Source: Candidatus Heimdallarchaeota archaeon (lineage in GTDB: Archaea; Asgardarchaeota; Heimdallarchaeia; Heimdallarchaeales; Kariarchaeaceae). Taken from it: a stretch of DNA of 15,855 nucleotides. The position numbers and the translations under genes are program-made. A model generated the notes under the pieces. It saw only the letters and a program-made list of their open reading frames with translations. It was not told the origin of the DNA and searched no databases. The stretch is from assembly GCA_021399405.1 (NCBI GenBank), contig JAAFKL010000243.1, forward strand, positions 1 through 15,855, read 5' to 3'. This document shows positions 1 through 6,270 of the stretch, in pieces; the stretch's first letter is position 1, and the number at the start of each line of letters is the position of its first letter.

Positions 1-947
1 ATACCACCGGCAAATATACCCAGACTTTCTTGCTTTTGCATTTGCTCAAATCTTGATTCCATTCTTCGTCTTTCAGCTTCTGACCTTTTCCTCACGGTTA
101 TATCGGTGATTACAGTAACAATCTTTGAATAATCTCCCTCATCAATTGGTAATAACCTCCAATAAATATGAATATCAATTATCTTACCGCTGGCAGTTAA
201 GATTTCAGATTCCCCTTCAAAGCTTGGTTTTCTTTTAATGATTGCCGTCATGGATTTACTAAACGTTTGTAGAGTTCTTTCAGTAAAAAAATTAGAAAAC
301 GAATTTATAATCATATCTTTATTCTGAACATCCAATAGTTCAAGAGCATTCGCATTCACATCAGTGATCTTCAGTTTACTTAGACCTTGAGATACTATAT
401 CTAGATTCTCAGCAAGATATTCTTGTAAGTTCTCAATTTTGCCCAATCCCATTTCTTTTGCGTATACCAATAGTTCAGACGCATCTTCGTTCCAAACAGT
501 AATAGGGATTTGATTAAAAAGAGACTTGTATCGCAGTTCACTACTTTCGAATTGAGCTCTTGAATCGTAATATTTACTAATATCTCTAATTGTAGTGATC
601 CGCACTTTTTTACCATTAAATTCAGTTTGTCTAGCAAAAGTCAGAGAAGGAAATTCAGATCCATCTATCCTTCGTGAAAATGATTCGTAAGGTTCAGAGA
701 TACCTTTTGCAATATTATCCATCACATATTGAACTGATCTCGAAGCAACATAATTACTAACTGGTTCGCCAATCATTTCATCGGCGTTGTTATGTCCTAA
801 CATATGGGCAAGCTGATCATTAGCAAATATTATTTTACCATTTTCAGAAATTCCGATTCCTTCAGATCCAGAAGCAAGCAAAAGATCCTTGATCAGCATC
901 TCTTTTTTTAGCTTATGAACTTCATTTTCTTCTGATTCGTTCGACAT
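1..947 (-). CDS. PAS-domain sensor histidine kinase, N-terminal part (3' end outside window)
   Basis: Reading the minus strand from the ATG at 945-947, the frame stays open for about 315 codons to the window edge, so the C-terminal part is missing. Residues about 20-125 and 138-288 form two PAS sensor domains; the first ends in the usual 'TTIRDISKY' and the second in 'VTVTDITVRKRSE'. The second PAS contains the pattern of an acidic 'WNEDASE' followed by 'YLAEN' and 'ITDVNANALELL', which is typical of a PAS class common in archaeal and bacterial kinases. The last visible residues, 'QKQESLGIFAGG', are the lead-in to the H-box of HisKA-type kinases, where 'IAHDFNN' normally follows, so the phosphoacceptor histidine should lie a few codons outside. 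No transmembrane segment is seen, which suggests a cytosolic sensor. A GAGG lies about 13 nt upstream of the start. The ligand cannot be told from sequence. Confidence 0.85.
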   Translation of the reverse strand, partial: MSNESEENEVHKLKKEMLIKDLLLASGSEGIGISENGKIIFANDQLAHMLGHNNADEMIGEPVSNYVASRSVQYVMDNIAKGISEPYESFSRRIDGSEFPSLTFARQTEFNGKKVRITTIRDISKYYDSRAQFESSELRYKSLFNQIPITVWNEDASELLVYAKEMGLGKIENLQEYLAENLDIVSQGLSKLKITDVNANALELLDVQNKDMIINSFSNFFTERTLQTFSKSMTAIIKRKPSFEGESEILTASGKIIDIHIYWRLLPIDEGDYSKIVTVITDITVRKRSEAERRRMESRFEQMQKQESLGIFAGG

Positions 948-1038
948 TTCTGTGATTATTCCTCTTTTAATTCTAATAATTTCGCTAATAAAGATTTTAA
1001 TGATTTAATAATCTATGATCCATAATATTTAGAATTTA

Positions 1039-1049
1039 AGTATAAAATA
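1039..1049 (-). promoter_or_regulatory. TATA-like box, kinase gene (minus strand)
   Basis: On the minus strand this reads ATTTTATACTT. It lies about 95 nt upstream of the kinase ATG, giving a predicted leader of about 65-70 nt. It rests on AT-rich sequence only and is weakly supported. Confidence 0.25.
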
Positions 1050-1151
1050 ACGAGTATTGTATGATTAGAGCACGATGAAAATCTTCAATATTATTTGATA
1101 ATGAATGGTACGTGAAGCTCAATATATAATTTATAGAAATTATGAAATATT

Positions 1152-1161
1152 TTTATATAAA
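1152..1161 (+). promoter_or_regulatory. TATA-like box for the small GTPase gene
   Basis: TTTATATAAA is a good match to an archaeal TATA box. A start site about 25 nt downstream would fall near 1180-1187, leaving a short leader before the ATG at 1209 and a leader of about 55-60 nt before the ATG at 1242. No convincing Shine-Dalgarno site precedes either ATG. Confidence 0.4.
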
Positions 1162-1208
1162 TCATACCATATTGCCCCATAGTTAATAAGAACTAAATAA
1201 TTGATTAC

Positions 1209-1763
1209 ATGAGAGTTTTATTTCTCTATTGTGGACTTCGAATGGCTACCGAAGAGCTGATGATTAAATTAATCCTATTAGGTAACGGTAGTGTGGGAAA
1301 AACAAGCTTAGCAACAAGGTTTGCAAAAAATACATTCAAATCAGAATACCAACCCAGCATTGGAGTTAACCTATTAGTCAAAATGGTTGCCTACCAGGAT
1401 CAATTCATCAAAGTATTAGTTTTTGATACAGCAGGACAAGAATTCATGTCATCATTGCGCAAACAACATTATACTGGAGCAAATGGTGCTGTGATTGTAT
1501 TTGATCTTTCCTCGCGAGTAACATTTGATAATTTGGTGAGATGGGTAGACGAAGTAAGAGAGGAGGTTGGTGACTTAAAAACAATTATTGTGGGAAACAA
1601 AATTGATTTGGAAGATGAGAGAGTTATATCATATGATGAGGCACTGTCGTATTCTAAATCAGTGAATGCAGAGTATTTAGAATCTTCAGCAAAAGAAGAT
1701 ATACGAGTAAATGATATATTTCAACCATTCATCGAAGAGGCCGTAAAACAAAATATTGTCTAA
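1209..1763 (+). CDS. Rab/Ras-like small GTPase
   Basis: This is a complete P-loop GTPase domain with all five nucleotide-binding motifs. G1 is GNGSVGKTS at residues 25-33. Switch I is 'YQPSIGVNL', with Ser in place of the near-invariant Thr. G3 is DTAGQE with the catalytic Gln present, G4 is NKID, and G5 is SSAKE. The closest family by eye is the Rab/Ran/Ras superfamily, which Asgard archaea encode in many copies. The protein ends '...EEAVKQNIV' without a C-terminal cysteine, so it cannot be prenylated like eukaryotic Rabs, and no membrane segment is seen. The residues before the domain suggest that the true start is the ATG at 1242 (MATEELMIKLILLG, 173 aa) rather than 1209 (184 aa); the extra eleven residues look unlike a Rab N-terminus. 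It is a stand-alone gene, divergent from the kinase. The partner and process are unknown. Confidence 0.9.
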   Translation: MRVLFLYCGLRMATEELMIKLILLGNGSVGKTSLATRFAKNTFKSEYQPSIGVNLLVKMVAYQDQFIKVLVFDTAGQEFMSSLRKQHYTGANGAVIVFDLSSRVTFDNLVRWVDEVREEVGDLKTIIVGNKIDLEDERVISYDEALSYSKSVNAEYLESSAKEDIRVNDIFQPFIEEAVKQNIV

Positions 1764-1838
1764 TCAATATTTAAGATTCTTACATTTCAAATGGTTACCA
1801 ATAATAACAAACATATCAATCTAGCGCGATATTCAGCT

Positions 1839-1927
1839 TGAGGTACCGGGACTGAAAATTGCAAAATTTTTGGGATGAGCACTCAATCGGGGTTGTGGAA
1901 TCTCTCTTAGCAGAGATTGGTACCTCA
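1839..1927 (+). ncRNA. Candidate structured RNA with a 9-bp closing stem
   Basis: A perfect 9-bp inverted repeat, TGAGGTACC (1839-1847) and GGTACCTCA (1919-1927), encloses two further hairpins. One is 1852-1860 paired with 1865-1873 (9 bp including two G-U pairs) capped by a GCAA tetraloop of the GNRA class. The other is AATCTCT (1899-1905) paired with AGAGATT (1912-1918) with a 6-nt loop, stacked directly against the outer stem. Together they make a multibranch fold of about 90 nt. It sits in the gap between the GTPase and the SnoaL-like gene, so it could be an independent RNA, a 3'-end element of the GTPase mRNA, or an inverted-repeat DNA element. I do not recognise a known RNA family; it is not a tRNA. 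Confidence 0.35.
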
Positions 1928-1983
1928 TTTCTTGTACAGTAATGTTTCACGCTAATATATTTTAGAAACATAAGCCATTTCAA

Positions 1984-1996
1984 AATAAATAAATAT
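1984..1996 (+). promoter_or_regulatory. TATA-like box for the SnoaL-like gene
   Basis: AATAAATAAATAT lies about 28-40 nt upstream of the ATG at 2024. A start site about 25 nt downstream of its centre would give an almost leaderless mRNA, which fits the absence of a Shine-Dalgarno site before this ATG. Confidence 0.35.
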
Positions 1997-2023
1997 CATA
2001 ATGGTTTTATTAATTTAGGCAAT

Positions 2024-2530
2024 ATGGATAGTGATAAACAAAAAGAATTTGCACACAAATTCTTGCTTAATGCTTATCAGGAAGGAAAAATAGACATCCT
2101 TGATGAAATATTGCACCCCGAATATGCGCCAAATGAAGCCGTTGAATTTCTACAACAGTTTGACAAGATGGACCTTGGTTCGGGTATAGCGAAAGTAAAA
2201 CATCGAATGCTTGAAGTAAGGAAAGGTGTTTCTGATTTAACTTTCGACATTGTTGAGACCGTTGCTGAAGGTGATCGAGTAATAGTGTACTACAAATTCA
2301 AAGCCAAACATGTTGACATGTACTTGGGTATTCCTGGTACGGGGAAGTATTTCTCCACAATTGGATTTCATTTGTTTACATTCAAAGAAGGCAAAATTTA
2401 CAGAGTAGCCCTGATCCAAGATCACTATAAAGTATTACGTGATATTGGTCGTGCTGTTCTTGATACCGAAGAAGAAAAACAAATACAAATGTATCTTGAA
2501 GCCTTGAAAAATCTCAGAATCACACGTTAG
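2024..2530 (+). CDS. SnoaL-like (ester cyclase/NTF2-fold) protein
   Basis: The 168-residue soluble protein matches the SnoaL-like polyketide cyclase/ester cyclase pattern of the NTF2 superfamily. An N-terminal helical part ('FAHKFLLNAYQEGKIDILDEIL') is followed by a strand-rich core with 'VETVAEGDRVIVYYKFKA', 'YLGIPGTGKYFSTIGFHLF' and 'FKEGKIYRVALIQD'. The run GIPGTGK in place of the usual 'GIPPTGR' and the ending 'DHYKVLRDIG' are typical of this group. Many relatives have no known reaction; true SnoaL enzymes close polyketide rings, but nothing nearby is a polyketide gene, so a catalytic role here is only a guess. The gene stands alone with its own likely promoter and no Shine-Dalgarno site. 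Its 33-residue C-terminal helix after the core is slightly longer than usual. Confidence 0.75.
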   Translation: MDSDKQKEFAHKFLLNAYQEGKIDILDEILHPEYAPNEAVEFLQQFDKMDLGSGIAKVKHRMLEVRKGVSDLTFDIVETVAEGDRVIVYYKFKAKHVDMYLGIPGTGKYFSTIGFHLFTFKEGKIYRVALIQDHYKVLRDIGRAVLDTEEEKQIQMYLEALKNLRITR

Positions 2531-2534
2531 ACAA

Positions 2535-2546
2535 TTTTTATATTTT
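2535..2546 (+). promoter_or_regulatory. TATA-like box, possible promoter of the 38-residue protein gene
   Basis: TTTTTATATTTT lies just after the SnoaL-like stop codon and about 60 nt upstream of the small ORF at 2605. It could serve as the TATA box of that ORF or simply as the U-rich 3' end (terminator) of the upstream gene. Confidence 0.25.
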
Positions 2547-2604
2547 CTTTACTCTAGTCAGAAAGGTTAAGAAGCTTTAATTTTTACATGACTTGGTTAA
2601 AAAG

Positions 2605-2721
2605 ATGACAGACAATAACAACAGCTCCACTGAAACAATTGTATCATATGCAACACTAGGATTTTTTGGATTATTATTTTTAATTGTAATTTTCAATTTG
2701 ATTATGCTCCCATTTGCTTAA
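2605..2721 (+). CDS. Small single-span membrane protein (38 aa), hypothetical
   Basis: This ATG-to-TAA frame encodes 38 residues: a polar start (MTDNNNSSTETIVSY) and one clear membrane helix, roughly residues 15-37 ('YATLGFFGLLFLIVIFNLIM'). The polar N-terminus with few charges suggests an N-out topology, but this is not certain. A possible TATA box lies upstream. The sharp boundary between a polar head and a membrane helix of exactly spanning length argues against a chance ORF, though in AT-rich DNA hydrophobic short frames do arise by accident. No family is recognised. Confidence 0.45.
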   Translation: MTDNNNSSTETIVSYATLGFFGLLFLIVIFNLIMLPFA

Positions 2722-3039
2722 TTAATTTAATTACCGCCTCTCCCATTGGATAATCAAATGGAATAATTGCGTTTAGGATCAGCTATCTGCAATTATTTGA
2801 TACACTATTCTTCGATCACAACAAAATCTATCATGATAGTTAAAAGGCTTAGTAGCCTTTCAGCTTGGGTGACGGATAAGTGAACGTCACACCGATTTAT
2901 GTAATTTTGGAGATGATGGTTTTTTATTGAAATTAAGGAGACGATTATTTATCACTTCAAAAATAATTTTTGACATCCTAAATTAAACACTTAGGTAGCT
3001 GAAGTCGATAAACATTATAAGATATCTAATATCGTATAT
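2722..3039. other. Intergenic stretch with a cluster of inverted repeats
   Basis: No convincing gene is seen here. The stretch holds four inverted repeats in about 130 nt: AATAATTGC (2762-2770)/GCAATTATT (2789-2797); the 12-nt palindrome CTATCATGATAG (2828-2839); AAAGGCT (2843-2849)/AGCCTTT (2854-2860) with a TAGT loop; and GTGACG (2869-2874)/CGTCAC (2885-2890), extended by GG/CC across one bulged A. They may form an RNA or act as operators or terminators. Confidence 0.4.
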
Positions 3040-3210
3040 ATGCTGCTGAATTTAGATGTCAATAATCTCTCAAATTTTAGTACAATAATTAACCACCCCG
3101 ATTGGCAGATTTTGTTAAATATTTCTTCATCTGCTATTGACCCTAATTCCAATTTTATCACTCAACTTTTTTATGAATGTGACTTAACATTAACTTATGA
3201 CTGTGATTAA
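3040..3210 (+). CDS. Possible small ORF (56 aa) overlapping the next gene
   Basis: An ATG at 3040 opens a 56-residue frame ending with TAA at 3208-3210, overlapping the next gene by 14 nt. The product (MLLNLDVNNLSNFSTIINH..., ending in ECDLTLTYDCD) has mixed polar and hydrophobic composition like a folded protein and contains Trp, Pro and Cys. There is no Shine-Dalgarno site and no recognised family. The frame is open upstream to a TAG at 2992-2994 without another start. It may be chance or a remnant of a longer gene. Confidence 0.2.
   Translation: MLLNLDVNNLSNFSTIINHPDWQILLNISSSAIDPNSNFITQLFYECDLTLTYDCD
3167..3177 (+). promoter_or_regulatory. TATA-like box for the 77-aa membrane protein gene
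   Basis: TTTTTTATGAA is centred about 25 nt upstream of the ATG at 3197. That spacing would place the transcription start at or next to the start codon, giving a leaderless mRNA and explaining the lack of a Shine-Dalgarno site. Confidence 0.3.
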
Positions 3211-3430
3211 TGATTATACTAACTATTTGGTCCCCACTATCAAGATTATAGCCTACTTGATGGTCATTTTTGGATTTATACTTTTGGTGTTTGGGTTATT
3301 TGTCCCATATGATGATTATAATGGTGAATTAGGTTTAAAAATTGTCCTTGGAGGAGGAATAATAATGATTACAGGGGGTCTACTTGCTATTGAACAAAAA
3401 ATCCCCAGTACAGTTACTCCCAAAGAATAA
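3197..3430 (+). CDS. Small two-helix membrane protein, hypothetical
   Basis: The 77-residue product has two clear membrane helices, about residues 12-35 ('TIKIIAYLMVIFGFILLVFG') and 47-65 ('LKIVLGGGIIMITGGLLAIE'), joined by a short acidic loop (PYDDYNGE). The second helix is glycine-rich, which suggests close helix packing. The short tail (QKIPSTVTPKE) is polar. It resembles many small archaeal membrane proteins without assigned function, and I do not recognise a family. It is not obviously in an operon: the nearest gene downstream begins 120 nt later with its own promoter-like sequence. No signal peptidase site is apparent. Confidence 0.6.
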   Translation: MTVINDYTNYLVPTIKIIAYLMVIFGFILLVFGLFVPYDDYNGELGLKIVLGGGIIMITGGLLAIEQKIPSTVTPKE

Positions 3431-3505
3431 ATTATCCACCATATAAGCCGAAACTGTGCAATTTCATCTCCTCACTAGCCGCGGTCAAGGTTGTTCCTTA
3501 CATGC

Positions 3506-3547
3506 TTTATAATAAACAAGTCAATACTAAATTAGGGAAATACCCTA
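3506..3547 (+). promoter_or_regulatory. Promoter region of the secreted protein gene, with a small inverted repeat
   Basis: TTTATAATAAA at 3506-3516 is a good TATA-like box with a predicted start site near 3537. At that point lies a 5-bp inverted repeat, TAGGG (3533-3537) and CCCTA (3543-3547), directly before the ATG at 3551. The repeat would overlap the transcription start or the very short leader, a position suited to an operator or a translation-blocking hairpin. Its shortness makes chance possible. Confidence 0.3.
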
Positions 3548-3550
3548 GAG

Positions 3551-3975
3551 ATGAATAGTATGAAAAACATTTTACGATTATTATTATTATTTATGTTATT
3601 ATTCTCAGTTTTCAATAGTTTCTCAAATGTTGCAAGTCAATCATCGACCACTGATACGGAAGATGAATCTGAGACAGAAACAACTGAAGAAGATGATCTA
3701 GAAGTTGGAGAGAGTTCTGGTAAACTCTATTTCAGTTTCATTGTTGAAGGAGCATCAGAGATTATATGGATCCAAAAGTAGGTGTTGTCAGTGAAGGTAC
3801 TGCTGGTTTGATTAGTGTTGCAAGTGCAGCCCTTACAACAGGTTCTACCTCAGTAACCACAACTACTTCATCACCCGTAGACAAATCTGATGATAGTTCT
3901 GCTCCATTCTTCTCGTTATGGATGGCTATGGTAATGTTTTCGGGAATTGTTGTAATTCGCAGAAAATTTACCTAA
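3551..3975 (+). pseudogene. Secreted Thr/Ser-rich protein with C-terminal membrane anchor, split by a -1 frameshift
   Basis: Two overlapping frames (3551-3781 and 3766-3975) look like one gene. The first gives a signal peptide (about residues 1-30, 'ILRLLLLFMLLFSVF', ending near VASQ) and a Thr/Glu/Asp-rich mature start, then stops at TAG (3779-3781) without an anchor. The second lacks a signal peptide and gives a Ser/Thr-rich stretch, one membrane helix ('FFSLWMAMVMFSGIVVI') and a positive tail (RRKFT), the pattern of archaeal C-terminal surface anchors. A -1 slip at A_AAG (3775-3778), directly before the stop, would join them into about 141 residues. This may be programmed frameshifting, an indel in the A4 run (sequencing error or real), or two separate genes. 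The mature chain looks like a flexible surface stalk. The neighbour downstream is a membrane-spanning regulator. It is typed as pseudogene only because the frame is broken. Confidence 0.55.
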
Positions 3976-4000
3976 TCCTTTTCCAAAAATAAATAAAAAT

Positions 4001-4028
4001 ACTACACGATTTATAACGATCGTGTAGT
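4001..4028 (+). promoter_or_regulatory. 10-bp perfect inverted repeat, candidate operator or terminator
   Basis: ACTACACGAT (4001-4010) and ATCGTGTAGT (4019-4028) are separated by 8 nt (TTATAACG). An AT-rich TATA-like stretch (AAATAAATAAAAATA, about 3986-4000) lies immediately upstream, so the repeat would cover the predicted transcription start of the regulator gene at 4052. This is a natural operator position, perhaps for the winged-helix protein encoded next. It could instead form the 3'-end hairpin of the upstream secreted protein mRNA. Confidence 0.45.
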
Positions 4029-4051
4029 CCCCCAATTTTAGAGGTAATAAC

Positions 4052-5599
4052 TTGATTAAACAAAGACTGAATGTTCTCATTTTTATTATACTTATGATTA
4101 GTCCAGGTTTATCAAGTGCGGAAACAGATCCACCTCAAGTACTTATTATTCACAGTTTAAATTCAGAAAAAACTGCAATTGAAAGTGTCGTTAATCTTGA
4201 AAATAGTGATGCAGTGATTTCTAGTATACTAATAACTCAAATGGATCAACAACAACTAGATATTTACGATTTTATTGTGTTTACAAGTTCAGTTGATTTT
4301 TCAATCAATGGAGATCAAGAATCAAAATTAATTAATTTTGCTAATGAAATAAATAATACCTTAATGGTGTTTACTCCATATATCGACCAATTTGGTGGGG
4401 ATCTAAGAGATAAATTAGGTATGGATGATATCGATGAGATTTTTCCATCTGAAGAAGATGAATTCACAGATTGGACAATATCGCTTGATCAATCATTAGG
4501 AGATGAACAAAAAGATACTACATATGATTATTCAGGTAAACTTGGAGCTGTTGATTTACATGAAAACACTGTAGTAATTGCTTCGGCAATTTCTTCTACC
4601 TCAACTAATGAAGACATAGAAGAGGTGGATTTTCCTCTTCCAGTCGTGTTCAATGCGACTAATGATAAAGCAGAGATTATTGCATCAACTTTGTCAATCA
4701 TTGATAGTTCTAGTGGTTTCTTAAATCAAATTCCTGATTTCTTTACTATACTACTCCAAAAATTGTTTAATGTATCATTTGAGATTCATAGAAATCAAAT
4801 TAAAACCGGTGATACAAATATCACTGATTCTGATAATACGTCTTCAAACACCCAAGATACAGCAAACGATGAGAATAATGAAGTGAACCTTCCATTAGAT
4901 TATTCCTTGCCAATTGAATATTTACTCCTCTTACTTGTTCTGATGGGATTAATCTTTATTAGAAAGATATTATCCATTTTCCGTTGGCTTGGTGAAAAAA
5001 TAATTTACGCTGGAGTTTTTGTAATAGGTGCATTCTACAATGTTCAGGATCGTATCCTTGATACAAATGATGTTTATCTAAATCAATCAAGAGTAGAATT
5101 ATTAGATTATCTGGAATATATTGGCCAATATGGTTCACATATACGTGAATTAAAATCGTTAACTCGAATGGGTACTGGTTCATTACTATGGCATTTACAA
5201 GTTTTAGAGGACTTTTACTTTATTCAAAAATACAAGATAAATCGCAATACAATTTTTGTTGCAGCTGATTTTGTAGATACCTTTGATACAGAATACAAAG
5301 CATTGGAAATGAACATCCAATCTAAATATTCAGAAGTATTGATCGAAGAAATGGTCAATCTTATTGATCAAAATGAGATTTCAGTTTCTGGACTTGAATC
5401 TCTCACAAATGTAAATAATAGAACAATTAGAAGGTTTCTTGGGAAGTTAAATGACTACGAAATAGTATCATATGTCCAAACTAGCCCGATAGTGATTGTA
5501 ATTGATGACAAAGCTACAATAAGAAAGTTGAATAAAGGATATGAAATGAGAGCTGATTATTCATTTTCAAGATCTGACATTGACGTACAAACAGTTTAA
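4052..5599 (+). CDS. Membrane-spanning protein with extracellular sensor-like domain and cytoplasmic winged-helix domains
   Basis: The start is TTG with GAGG seven nt upstream. Residues 1-23 form a signal peptide ending SSAE. Residues about 28-220 form an alternating strand/helix domain ('VLIIHSLNSEKTAI', 'YDFIVFTSSVDFSI', 'NTLMVFTPYIDQFG') resembling the glutamine amidotransferase-like or DUF4350-type fold, without an obvious catalytic triad. A Asn/Asp/Thr-rich linker (about 250-280) leads to a membrane helix ('IEYLLLLLVLMGLIFI', about 288-303) followed by Arg/Lys, so the N-terminal domain is outside. A second hydrophobic stretch (about 316-330) may lie on or in the membrane. Residues about 343-405 form a winged helix ('IRELKSLTRMGTGSLLWHLQ' with the wing 'NRNTIFVAADF') and about 425-490 a second one ('TNVNNRTIRRFLGKLNDYEI'). 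It is likely a one-component transmembrane transcription regulator. The external signal and targets are unknown; its own promoter repeat and the adjacent surface protein gene are candidates. Confidence 0.75.
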   Translation: MIKQRLNVLIFIILMISPGLSSAETDPPQVLIIHSLNSEKTAIESVVNLENSDAVISSILITQMDQQQLDIYDFIVFTSSVDFSINGDQESKLINFANEINNTLMVFTPYIDQFGGDLRDKLGMDDIDEIFPSEEDEFTDWTISLDQSLGDEQKDTTYDYSGKLGAVDLHENTVVIASAISSTSTNEDIEEVDFPLPVVFNATNDKAEIIASTLSIIDSSSGFLNQIPDFFTILLQKLFNVSFEIHRNQIKTGDTNITDSDNTSSNTQDTANDENNEVNLPLDYSLPIEYLLLLLVLMGLIFIRKILSIFRWLGEKIIYAGVFVIGAFYNVQDRILDTNDVYLNQSRVELLDYLEYIGQYGSHIRELKSLTRMGTGSLLWHLQVLEDFYFIQKYKINRNTIFVAADFVDTFDTEYKALEMNIQSKYSEVLIEEMVNLIDQNEISVSGLESLTNVNNRTIRRFLGKLNDYEIVSYVQTSPIVIVIDDKATIRKLNKGYEMRADYSFSRSDIDVQTV

Positions 5600-5704
5600 G
5601 GCAAACAGGCGCTGAGGGATTTGATCCCCGGATTGGGTGTTCTGTCGATAACTATTCTTCCAACTGAACTAAGTTCCTAACTTTTGATTTTGCAGTCTAA
5701 ATTG

Positions 5705-5857
5705 ATGAATAGTAAGACATATGTATTTGTAACTACCATGTTGCTAGTAATTTTCAATTTTTCAAAGGTCATTTGCCAAACATTACCGATATTAAGGATT
5801 ATTACAAATATCTCAATTTTTTATAATCTCAAGTCTTGTATGCTTAGTTTATGTTAA
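5705..5857 (+). CDS. Possible small ORF (50 aa) with signal-peptide-like start
   Basis: The ATG at 5705 opens a 50-residue frame starting MNSKTYVFVTTMLLVIFNFS, with a Lys, a hydrophobic core and a small/polar region near VICQT that together look like a secretion signal. The remainder (Leu/Ile/Asn/Ser-rich, ending LKSCMLSLC) is short and has no recognised domain. There is no good Shine-Dalgarno site. It may be a decayed relative of the secreted proteins to the left, or a chance frame in AT-rich DNA. Confidence 0.2.
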   Translation: MNSKTYVFVTTMLLVIFNFSKVICQTLPILRIITNISIFYNLKSCMLSLC

Positions 5858-6222
5858 ATTGGTTTAGATTTTACATATACCTTAGATTGGACAAATTGTA
5901 CTGTGTTTAAATTACTATGATTTTCTTGTACAATTGTATTGTAAACATAATTAAATTCGATAGGTGCGATAACCGTATGGTTAAATGACTAAATTACGTT
6001 ATTAGGAGTTTGTATTACGAAATATGGCGAAATAAGTAAAGAATTAGGGTGGAATTCGTACATTTGTTTTTTATATTCATTATCTTGAATATAAATCATA
6101 AAACCTAAACCCAATTTTTGCTAATTTATTATTAATATTTAGAGATATTCTCCATATTATTCATTTATATTTGTATAATTGTTACAAAATAACTAATTTA
6201 TTAGTCATCTTGAAAGAAGTAA

Positions 6223-6232
6223 TATAGATAAA
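6223..6232 (+). promoter_or_regulatory. Candidate TATA box of the hydrogenase operon
   Basis: TATAGATAAA would place the transcription start near 6253, giving a leader of roughly 18-27 nt before the first gene. A second AT-rich box, TTTATATTTG at 6164-6173, is an alternative and would give a longer leader. No clear operator repeat is seen between them. Confidence 0.3.
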
Positions 6233-6270
6233 ATGTATCTCTTTATGCAAGCAGGTAACTCATTTCAACA

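Larger units (their letters stand above)
5600..6270. other. Long intergenic stretch upstream of the hydrogenase operon
   Basis: About 670 nt with no convincing gene. It holds a short GGGAT/ATCCC hairpin (5616-5628) soon after the regulator stop codon; a 50-codon frame at 5705-5857, listed separately; a near-inverted repeat ACAAATTGTAC (5891-5901)/GTACAATTGT (5928-5937); a 5-bp hairpin TAACC/GGTTA (5970-5983); and promoter-like sequence before 6271. The composition is even more AT-rich than the genes, except for a somewhat GC-richer patch around 5960-6055. Confidence 0.4.

Noticed and set aside
3779..3781. TAG read through as pyrrolysine in the secreted protein gene
   Set aside because: Read-through in the same frame meets a TGA nine codons later and gives no domain; the -1 frame gives a sensible C-terminal anchor.
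5610..5640. tRNA T-arm-like sequence on the minus strand (GGGGATCAAATCCC)
   Set aside because: There is no matching acceptor, D or anticodon arm around it; only a short hairpin remains.
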